NCBI GenBank assembly: GCA_003599855.1
Contig: QZKG01000072.1
Location: 1 to 46,916, forward strand
From: Gaiellales bacterium
Lineage (GTDB): Bacteria > Actinomycetota > Thermoleophilia > BMS3ABIN01
Direction of reading: 5' to 3'
Length of the DNA stretch: 46,916 nucleotides
Shown: piece after piece, positions 40,692 to 46,916 of the stretch
Layout of the letters: each line of letters begins with the position of its first letter
How positions within the stretch are numbered: the first letter of the stretch is position 1
The notes under the pieces: generated by a model
The model's input: only the letters and a program-made list of their open reading frames with translations
What the model was told of the DNA's origin: nothing
Databases searched by the model: none
Position numbers and translations under genes: made by a program

Positions 40692-41904
40692 TGATCTCCG
40701 CTCCGCTGGAATCCTTCGACCGGGCTTCCTTGTGGTCCTTGTAGATATACATCAGCTCCTTGTCGAAGAGCCCGCGCTTGAGCTTGATGGAGGACTTGCG
40801 CGCCAGCTTGAGGATCTCGGCGCTCTCCTCGCCGGTGAGTTCGATGCCGAACTCCTGGAACTTGAGCTTGATGGCATGGCTGCCGGAATGCTTGCCGATC
40901 ATCAACTGCCGCTCCAGGCCCACCTCTTCAGGGCTGAAGACCTCGTAGTTGAGCGGGTTCTTGATGACGCCGTCGGCGTGGATGCCGGACTCGTGGGCGA
41001 AGACGTTGGTGCCCACGATGGGCTTCCAGGCGGGGATCGCCCGCGATGAGGCCCGCGCCACGTATTCGGACAGCTCGCGGAAACGCTCGGTCCTGAAGTG
41101 CAGGTCGACCTTGGCGATGTGCTTGAGCGCCATGACCACCTCTTCCAGCGCTGCGTTGCCCGCGCGCTCGCCCAAGCCGTTGACGGTGGTGTTCACGAAA
41201 GTGGCCCCCGCCTTGAGGCCGGCGATGGCATTGGCCGTAGCCATGCCGAAATCATTGTGCGTATGGGTCTCGATCTCTATCTCGCACATGCGCCTGAGGT
41301 AGGAGATGACGTTGAAGGTATCGAAGGGGTCGAGGATGCCAACCGTGTCGCAGAAGCGCAGCCGGTCGGCGCCGCACTCCCGCGCCGCCCGGGCGAAACG
41401 CACCAGGAACTCCAGGTCCGCGCGCGAGGCGTCCTCGGCATTCACCGAGACATACAGGTCCTTGCTCTTGGCGAAATCGACGGCCTTGCGTATCTGGTCG
41501 AGCACCCATTTGCGCGACTTCTTCAGCTTGTGCTCGATGTGGATGTCGGAGGCCGACATGGAGATGGCCACGGCGCTGACGCCGCAGTCCAGGGAATGGC
41601 GGATGTCATCGACCACTGCCCGGTTCCAGGCCAGCAGGCTTGCCCCCAGGTCCAGACCGGCGATGTGTCTGATCGTCTTCTTCTCGTCCCCGCCCATGGC
41701 AGGGATGCCTACCTCGATCTGGTGCACCCCGATCTCGTCCAGCAGTCGGGCGATGCGTACCTTCTCCTCGTTGGCGAAGACGACGCCGGCCGTCTGCTCA
41801 CCGTCGCGCAGGGTCGTGTCGTCGATCATGATGCGTGAATCCGCCATCTCAGCTATGCCGTCGATGATAAAGCTATGCAATTTTTCCTCGTAGTTGTCAG
41901 CCAT
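40684..41904 (-). CDS. Homocitrate synthase-family protein, probable (Re)-citrate synthase
   Basis: A 406-residue DRE-TIM metallolyase. DDTTLRDGEQTAGVVF at 28-43 gives the Arg33-Asp34 catalytic pair, and ETHTHNDFGMAT holds the metal-binding HxH. GTNVFAHESGIHADGV and GKHSGSHAIK follow, as in NifV/homocitrate synthase. It lacks the LeuA regulatory domain. Related proteins in anaerobes such as Clostridium kluyveri and Dehalococcoides are (Re)-citrate synthases. With PEP carboxylase upstream and aconitase-type and isocitrate-type genes downstream, citrate formation from oxaloacetate and acetyl-CoA is the most likely role. Homocitrate or citramalate formation is the alternative. The ATG at 41904 has GGGGGGAG before it. 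Confidence 0.85.
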   Translation of the reverse strand: MADNYEEKLHSFIIDGIAEMADSRIMIDDTTLRDGEQTAGVVFANEEKVRIARLLDEIGVHQIEVGIPAMGGDEKKTIRHIAGLDLGASLLAWNRAVVDDIRHSLDCGVSAVAISMSASDIHIEHKLKKSRKWVLDQIRKAVDFAKSKDLYVSVNAEDASRADLEFLVRFARAARECGADRLRFCDTVGILDPFDTFNVISYLRRMCEIEIETHTHNDFGMATANAIAGLKAGATFVNTTVNGLGERAGNAALEEVVMALKHIAKVDLHFRTERFRELSEYVARASSRAIPAWKPIVGTNVFAHESGIHADGVIKNPLNYEVFSPEEVGLERQLMIGKHSGSHAIKLKFQEFGIELTGEESAEILKLARKSSIKLKRGLFDKELMYIYKDHKEARSKDSSGAEISG

Positions 41905-41944
41905 AGGATTCTCCCCCCAGAACCAGCTCGACGGGGGTCTAGAT

Positions 41945-41973
41945 AATATAGCTAATCAGGCTGCCGGTAACAA
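41945..41973 (-). promoter_or_regulatory. Promoter of the synthase-aconitase-dehydrogenase operon
   Basis: On the minus strand TTGTTA (41973-41968), a 17-nt spacer, TATATT (41950-41945). Predicted start near 41938, a leader of about 34 nt. It makes the four-gene operon independent of the upstream gatCAB-ppcA transcript. Confidence 0.6.
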
Positions 41974-41994
41974 CCTGCGCGACGATGCTGCTTA

Positions 41995-43596
41995 TCAGCC
42001 AAGGCTGCCGCGCAGGCGTCCCAGCCGGCAGATCCATTCTGTCACCAGGTCCATGTCGGCGGCTTCGCCGCGCCACTCACCGGCCTGGGTCAGCTGCCTG
42101 AGCATCGGCTGGACGGTCTCCAGCAGCACGTGATAGCGGCGGTCGTCGGCGTCGGTGGGGCAGGCGATGATTCCCAGGTGCTCCTCCACCGCCCTGATAT
42201 CGCGATCCATCTCGTCTATCAGGTCGGGGGGCAGGTGTCCTGCAGCCGCTTCCAGGTTGACGAAACAGGCGGCGCGGGCCAGGTCGCCCCGCATGCCCGG
42301 ATAAAGCCTGAGCAGCCGCTCAACCCCCGCCGCCCCTCCCCGCTCCGCCAAAGCGTCGAGCCCCCTGCCGGTGCCGATGAACTCGGGGGGCAGCCCGATG
42401 GAATACAGCGCGCCGGTGAAGCTGATGGCCCGGGGAAGATTGCTGGCGGCGCCGATGTCGATGGCGCTGATCTGGCGCGCGATGTCCCCGTCGGCCATCA
42501 GGGCCGCGAGCTTCTCCGGTTGCGCCGCGTCGCGGGCGTAACCCACGGCGCTCTTGCGAGCCAGCCGGTCGCGCTGGCGTGGCATGATGTCGGCCAGCGT
42601 GGTCACCACCGGCATCAGGCGGGAAAAGCTCTCCAGGTAAGGGCAGGTGAAGACGCCTATCATGTCCAGCATCTCGCGGCGGGTCTGCGCGTCCAGGGGC
42701 TCAGCCGCAGCGCCAAGGACCTCGGCCGCCCTCAGCGCCAGCTGCATCGTCTCCCCCTTGCCGTGGTCATAGCGCACGCCCGACTGCACCGTTATGGTGC
42801 TGATGCCGGGGAAGTCGAGAGCCAGCGCCTCCAGGTTGTCCAGGGTGACGTGACCGCGGAAGGGCAGGGCCCCCCCGCCGAAGATGGGGAAGGCGCGGAT
42901 GCCGGCGGCTTCACAGGCCGCATGGCAGTCCGCTACGGCGATCTTGACCGAGAGCACTGACGGCACCATCCCGTACACCATCGCCGAGTCGCTGCGGCCG
43001 AACATGACCCTGAGGTCATCAACCTGGTAGCCCTGGTTACGCGCCAGGGATATGTAACCGCCCACCAGCTCCCCCGACGTCAAGAGTTCGGGCACCTCCT
43101 CGATGAGGGGGATGAGCTGGACCGCGTTGGGGTCCCGGTCCATGCCGAATTCCTTGTGGCCCAGGTCGATGACGTCCTCGATGCGGCGCCTCACCTCCAC
43201 GAGCTCATCCGAGCTGGCCACCATGGGCACGATCACCTCGCGGATAGCGCCCTCTCCCTCCGCCTGGGAAAGCTGGAAGTTCGATTCGATGACGCTCATC
43301 AGCGCCATCAGCTGGTGGAAGGCGGTCTCGCGGCTGGCGTTGGGTATCCTGGGCGTTACCAGCACGTCCCGGCCGGGAACGATGCCGCGCTCCATGAGGC
43401 CCAGGGTGATCTCGGCGGTCTGGTGGTAGGGCGTCAGCTTACCCTCATAATCGATCATTATCTCCTGGATTCCCAGGCCGACAGGCTGCGGCGTCAGCGC
43501 CTGGATCGCCTCCTGGGGCTCGTCGCGCACCGGGACATAGCGCGAGGCGCTGTCTGGGTGCTGCGTCATCATCGTCGCGGGTATCAGTCGTCCCAT
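41995..43596 (-). CDS. ppcA: Phosphoenolpyruvate carboxylase, archaeal type
   Basis: A 533-residue enzyme of the short archaeal-type PEP carboxylase family, not the 900-residue bacterial type. The start MGRLIPATMMTQHPDSAS is the family signature, followed by DYEGKLTPYHQ, TPRIPNASRE, FGRSDSAMVYG, RAFPIFGGGALPFRGHV and QSGVRYDHGKGE. It carboxylates PEP to oxaloacetate. I take the ATG at 43596, two bases after the gatB stop. The longer in-frame reading overlaps gatB. It belongs to the gatC-gatA-gatB transcript and lies 90 bp before the citrate-forming operon, to which it supplies oxaloacetate. This family is common in archaea but rare in bacteria. Confidence 0.93.
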   Translation of the reverse strand: MGRLIPATMMTQHPDSASRYVPVRDEPQEAIQALTPQPVGLGIQEIMIDYEGKLTPYHQTAEITLGLMERGIVPGRDVLVTPRIPNASRETAFHQLMALMSVIESNFQLSQAEGEGAIREVIVPMVASSDELVEVRRRIEDVIDLGHKEFGMDRDPNAVQLIPLIEEVPELLTSGELVGGYISLARNQGYQVDDLRVMFGRSDSAMVYGMVPSVLSVKIAVADCHAACEAAGIRAFPIFGGGALPFRGHVTLDNLEALALDFPGISTITVQSGVRYDHGKGETMQLALRAAEVLGAAAEPLDAQTRREMLDMIGVFTCPYLESFSRLMPVVTTLADIMPRQRDRLARKSAVGYARDAAQPEKLAALMADGDIARQISAIDIGAASNLPRAISFTGALYSIGLPPEFIGTGRGLDALAERGGAAGVERLLRLYPGMRGDLARAACFVNLEAAAGHLPPDLIDEMDRDIRAVEEHLGIIACPTDADDRRYHVLLETVQPMLRQLTQAGEWRGEAADMDLVTEWICRLGRLRGSLG

Positions 43597-43598
43597 GG

Positions 43599-45047
43599 TC
43601 ACTCCGTCAGTCTCTGTCGCACCAGCTGGTTGACCAGCTTCGGGTTGGCCCTGCCCCCGGTGGCCTTCATCACCTGGCCGACGAAGAAACCGGCAACCTG
43701 TTCCTTGCCGGCACGGAACTGTTCCACCTGTGCCGGGTTGTCCTCGATAACCTCCGCTATGACAGCGGCCAGCTCGCCCTCGTCCGAGATCTGCGAGAGT
43801 CCCCGTTCCTCCACGACCTCCAGAGCGGCGGCGCCGCTGTCGCACATCTCGGAGAAGACTTCCTTGCCGGCGTTAGCGCTGATCTTGCCCTCCCGCATCA
43901 TCGTGAGGAGCTCCGCCAGGCCCGCCGGGCTCACCTTGCACTCCGCGAGCGACTGTCCGGTAGCGTTGAGGTAGCCCAGCAGCTCCCCCATCAGCCAGTT
44001 GCTCACCAGCTTGGCGTCATTGAAGTGCTCGAGTGTTTCCTCGAAATAGTCAGCAAGGCCTCGGCTCGAGGTCAGGACCTCCACGTCATAAGCCGGCAGG
44101 GACAGCTCCCTCCGGTAACGCTCGGCCCTGGCGGCCGGCAGCTCCGGCATGCCGGAGCTGACCTCGTCGACGAAATCCCCGGTCGCCACCAGCGGCACCA
44201 GGTCCGGCTCAGGGAAATATCGGTAGTCGTGGGCCTCCTCCTTACTGCGCAGGGGGCTGATCAGCCCCGAGCCCACGTCGTAATGGACGGTCTGCTGGAC
44301 CACGTCGCCGCCGCTCTCCAGGATGTCCACCTGCCGGGCGATCTCCTGGGCCAGCCCCTTCTCCAGGTGCTTGAAGCTGTTCATGTTCTTAAGCTCTGTC
44401 TTGACGCCGAGACCCTCGCTGCCCGCCGGACGCATCGAGACGTTGGCGTCACAGCGCAGCGAGCCCTCTTCCATGTTGCAATCAGACACATCCAGGTACT
44501 GCAGCAGGTTCTTCAACTGGTTGAGGAAGGCCCTGGCTGCCTGGGGCGAGTGGATGTCCGGCCGGGTCACTATCTCCACCAGGGGCGTCCCGGAGCGGTT
44601 GAAATCTATCAGCGAGTAGAGGGAGTCGGCGATACGGCCGCTTTCCCCCGCGTGGATGTTCTTGGCGGTGTCCTCCTCCATGTGGACCCGCTCGATTCCC
44701 ACGTCCTGGATGCCGTCTTGCGTCGTGACCTCCAGGCGGCCGTCTACGGCGAAAGGCTGGTCGTACTGTGATATCTGGTAGCCCTTGGGCAGGTCCGGGT
44801 AAAAGTAGTTCTTGCGGTGGAAGATGCTCCGCTCAGGGATGGAGCAGCCGAGCGCCAGTCCGATCCTGGCCAGGTAGCGTATGGCCTGGCGGTTGATCAC
44901 CGGCAGCGCCCCGGGGTGGGCCATGCAGACCGGGCAGACACGGGTATTGGGCGTGCCGCCGAACTCCACCCTGCAGCCACAGAACATCTTACTGGCAGTG
45001 GACAGCTCCACGTGGATCTCCAGCCCTATCACTGGTTCGTAAGCCAT
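43599..45047 (-). CDS. gatB: Aspartyl/glutamyl-tRNA amidotransferase subunit B
   Basis: A 482-residue protein. The zinc site is CGCRVEFGGTPNTRVCPVCM near 23-42, the kinase cradle holds FHRKNYFYPDLPKGYQISQ, and the C-terminal YqeY-like tail is complete. It phosphorylates and amidates Glu- or Asp-charged tRNA in the GatCAB complex, which points to a missing GlnRS or AsnRS. Its start overlaps the gatA stop by one base. Confidence 0.97.
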   Translation of the reverse strand: MAYEPVIGLEIHVELSTASKMFCGCRVEFGGTPNTRVCPVCMAHPGALPVINRQAIRYLARIGLALGCSIPERSIFHRKNYFYPDLPKGYQISQYDQPFAVDGRLEVTTQDGIQDVGIERVHMEEDTAKNIHAGESGRIADSLYSLIDFNRSGTPLVEIVTRPDIHSPQAARAFLNQLKNLLQYLDVSDCNMEEGSLRCDANVSMRPAGSEGLGVKTELKNMNSFKHLEKGLAQEIARQVDILESGGDVVQQTVHYDVGSGLISPLRSKEEAHDYRYFPEPDLVPLVATGDFVDEVSSGMPELPAARAERYRRELSLPAYDVEVLTSSRGLADYFEETLEHFNDAKLVSNWLMGELLGYLNATGQSLAECKVSPAGLAELLTMMREGKISANAGKEVFSEMCDSGAAALEVVEERGLSQISDEGELAAVIAEVIEDNPAQVEQFRAGKEQVAGFFVGQVMKATGGRANPKLVNQLVRQRLTE

Positions 45048-46501
45048 CAGTCCCGCCCTTCGATGAACGGTGAGACGCTGTCGAAGCCGATCAGCTCCTC
45101 GGCGGCGCGGGCTGCCCGGAGGAGCAGGTTCTCCCTGAAGGCCGGTGCGATCATCTGGAATCCGGCAGGCAGGCCGTCCGCCAGCCCGGAGGGTATCGAG
45201 ATGGCCGGCAAGCCCGCCAGGTTAACGGGTATGGTGCAGATGTCTGACATATACATGGTCAGCGGGTCGCCAGTCTTCTCCCCCAGCCTGAAAGCGGTTG
45301 TGGGCGTGGTCGGTGACACCAGGAGGTCGTAATGACCGAATGCCCTGGTGAAATCCTCGACGATCAGGGTGCGGACTTTCTGCGCCTGACCGTAATAGGC
45401 GTCGTAATAACCCGACGAAAGCGCGTAGGTCCCCAGCATGATGCGGCGCTGCACCTCTTCACCGAAGCCTTCACGGCGGGTCTGTTCGTACATCCCGGTG
45501 ATGTCGCCGGCGCCGGCAGCCCGGTGACCGTAACGGACGCCGTCATAGCGCGCGAGGTTGGCGCTGGCCTCGGCTGGGGCAAGTATGTAGTACGCCGGCA
45601 GGGCGTACTCCGCGTGGGGCAGCCTGGCTTCACCGACCCTGGCGCCGGCTGATTCCAGCTTTTCCATGACAGCATCGAACGAAGAACACACACCCGGGTC
45701 GACGCCTCCTGCCAGAAGGTCGCTGACAACCCCCACCCTCAGTCCAGTCAGATCGCTGTCTTCCGGTGCCCTGATCCCTTCCGGATGCTCCAGCGAGGTC
45801 GAATCCAGGGGGTCCTTGCCCGTCAAATAGCGCAGGGCGAGGGCGGCGTCGGCGACATCCCTGGTGATGGGTCCCACCTGGTCGAATGAGGAAGCGAAAG
45901 CCACCAGTCCGTAACGCGAGACGCAGCCATAAGTCGGCTTGAGCCCTACCACGCCGCAGAAAGCCGCCGGCTGGCGGATGGAGCCCCCGGTATCCGAACC
46001 GACGGCCCAGACGGCCTCCCCCGCGGCCACCGCCGCAGCTGAACCGCCGCTGGAGCCGCCGGGCACCCGCGTCACATCCCAGGGATTCCTGGTGGGACCG
46101 AAGGCGGAGTTCTCCGTGGAGGAGCCCATGGCGAATTCGTCCATGTTGGTCTTGCCCAGGTTGATGATGCCGGCTTCCTGCAACTGGCGCACGCAGGTGG
46201 CAGTGTAGATCGGCATGTAGTTTTCCAGGTAGCGCGAGGCACAGGTGGTCGGCTGCCCCTCGACGCAGAGTACGTCCTTGATCGCAGTCGGGATGCCCGC
46301 CAGGCCAGGGCTGTCGCCGTCGACGAAAGTCCTTGCCGCTTCCTCGGCGGCCTCTTCCTTGCGGATATGCAGGAACGCCGCTATCTCCCCGTCGTGACGT
46401 TCGATCTGGTCCAGGAAGGCAGCGGTCAACTCAGCCGGGGTGATCTCCCCCGCACGCATCATCTTCCCCGCCTCCACGGCTGTCAGTCGCAGCAGGTTCA
46501 A
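45047..46501 (-). CDS. gatA: Aspartyl/glutamyl-tRNA amidotransferase subunit A
   Basis: A 484-residue amidase. The amidase signature GGSSGGSAAAVAAGEA is near 148-163, the catalytic Lys is in AIKDVLCVEG near 72, and the nucleophile is in VGSDTGGSIRQPA near 172. It releases ammonia from glutamine for GatB. It follows gatC by 4 nt, so gatCAB is one operon. Confidence 0.97.
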   Translation of the reverse strand: MNLLRLTAVEAGKMMRAGEITPAELTAAFLDQIERHDGEIAAFLHIRKEEAAEEAARTFVDGDSPGLAGIPTAIKDVLCVEGQPTTCASRYLENYMPIYTATCVRQLQEAGIINLGKTNMDEFAMGSSTENSAFGPTRNPWDVTRVPGGSSGGSAAAVAAGEAVWAVGSDTGGSIRQPAAFCGVVGLKPTYGCVSRYGLVAFASSFDQVGPITRDVADAALALRYLTGKDPLDSTSLEHPEGIRAPEDSDLTGLRVGVVSDLLAGGVDPGVCSSFDAVMEKLESAGARVGEARLPHAEYALPAYYILAPAEASANLARYDGVRYGHRAAGAGDITGMYEQTRREGFGEEVQRRIMLGTYALSSGYYDAYYGQAQKVRTLIVEDFTRAFGHYDLLVSPTTPTTAFRLGEKTGDPLTMYMSDICTIPVNLAGLPAISIPSGLADGLPAGFQMIAPAFRENLLLRAARAAEELIGFDSVSPFIEGRD

Positions 46502-46505
46502 GGGG

Positions 46506-46793
46506 TCACCCTTCGATTATCGGGGGCACGCGGAAGGCGCCGCTCTCGACCTCGGGCCCGTTGAGCAGTGCTGCTTCGCGGGACACGGAAGGGCGCACCT
46601 CGTCATCGCGCATGACGTTTGACAGCCGTACCACATGGGTCGTCGGCTCCACGTCCTCGAGCTCGAGTTCGGCTATCTTGTCGATATGGCTGATGATGGA
46701 AGTGAGCTGCGACACGTACCGGTCGAGCTCATCCTCCTCGATATTCAGGCGTGCCAGCCTGGCAACGTACCTGACATCTTCGTGTGAGATCAT
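46506..46793 (-). CDS. gatC: Aspartyl/glutamyl-tRNA amidotransferase subunit C
   Basis: A 95-residue protein starting MISHEDVRYVARLARLNIEE, the standard GatC opening, and ending FRVPPIIEG. It wraps around GatA and holds it to GatB. It is the first gene of the gatCAB-ppcA transcript. Confidence 0.95.
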   Translation of the reverse strand: MISHEDVRYVARLARLNIEEDELDRYVSQLTSIISHIDKIAELELEDVEPTTHVVRLSNVMRDDEVRPSVSREAALLNGPEVESGAFRVPPIIEG

Positions 46794-46835
46794 GCCCCTG
46801 TATCTCCCATGATGTTTGGCAGGGCCCAGGGGGCA

Positions 46836-46844
46836 ATCTTATCA
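46836..46844 (-). promoter_or_regulatory. Extended -10 promoter candidate of gatCAB-ppcA
   Basis: On the minus strand TGA-TAAGAT (46844-46836), about 42 nt before the gatC ATG, with GGGAG between them. No good -35 box is seen. Nothing else is recognised in 46794-46916. Confidence 0.35.
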
Positions 46845-46916
46845 TTTTTGGGGGGACTGGCAGGAACCAGTTCGCTGTGGAACGCCTGCCGGCGGGGCTG
46901 CTGGCAGGCAACCGCC

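Noticed and set aside
37878..41904. Lysine biosynthesis via 2-aminoadipate (homocitrate route)
   Set aside because: Family names fit, but no lysine-specific genes are near, and the dehydrogenase has isocitrate-type residues. Kept only as an alternative in the entries.
1..46916. CRISPR arrays, insertion sequences, prophage or toxin-antitoxin systems
   Set aside because: I looked for regular direct repeats, transposase or integrase motifs and small paired genes, and found none that could be supported.

Overview
This window is GC-rich chromosomal DNA from an anaerobic bacterium with dissimilatory sulfur metabolism. It carries densely packed house-keeping and energy genes with three tRNA genes. 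I see no transposase, phage gene, CRISPR array or rRNA. The base composition, apparent leaderless genes (extended -10 box, then 6 nt, then ATG), tRNA genes with encoded CCA, an MMPL transporter and a GatCAB pathway would suit a deep-branching actinobacterial or other Gram-positive-type lineage, but this is inference and a Firmicutes or Chloroflexota relative is not excluded.

Layout. 1-1738 (-): a four-cluster ferredoxin and an FAD/NAD oxidoreductase (CooF/FNOR-like pair, running off the left edge). 1868-4217: tadA, a DUF4282 membrane protein, tRNA-Arg(ACG), mscL, tRNA-Ser(GCT), a VKOR-family protein. 4332-15064 (-): the sulfate-activation/APS-reduction operon adk-sat-aprB-aprA-qmoA-qmoB-qmoC, closed by a clear intrinsic terminator, then a YkgJ-type cysteine-cluster gene with its own promoter. 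A promoter with an overlapping palindrome and a roughly 270-nt leader precede adk. 15499-20755: a YgjP-type metallopeptidase, an MMPL exporter, and a divergent two-gene ABC transporter. 20758-26367: tRNA-Ser(TGA), serS, a TPR protein, a lipoprotein phosphoesterase with a membrane protein, galE, and a YmdB-type phosphoesterase. 26395-32908 (-): two GT-C glycosyltransferases (one with a secreted PepSY-like N-terminus), a GtrA protein, a MetE/UroD-fold protein, a cysteine desulfurase and a membrane-anchored unknown. 33027-37842 (+): ileS (class 2 type), a universal stress protein, a lipoprotein. 37878-46793 (-): a citrate-forming module (homocitrate-synthase-like protein, aconitase-type large and small subunits, isocitrate-type dehydrogenase) behind an archaeal-type PEP carboxylase and gatCAB.

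How the genes work together. Sat makes APS from sulfate and ATP, AprBA reduces APS to sulfite and AMP, QmoABC exchanges electrons between menaquinol and AprBA, and Adk turns the AMP plus ATP into 2 ADP. Placing adk first in this operon links nucleotide recycling directly to APS turnover. dsrAB is not in the window, so the direction (sulfate reduction or sulfite oxidation) is not settled by sequence here. At the other end, PEP carboxylase supplies oxaloacetate, and the four-gene operon next to it reads naturally as (Re)-citrate synthase, aconitase LS/SS and NADP-type isocitrate dehydrogenase, i.e. PEP to 2-oxoglutarate for glutamate synthesis, rather than the homocitrate/lysine route its family names would suggest. 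The dehydrogenase keeps the Ser/Asn/Arg residues of isocitrate dehydrogenase, which supports this reading.
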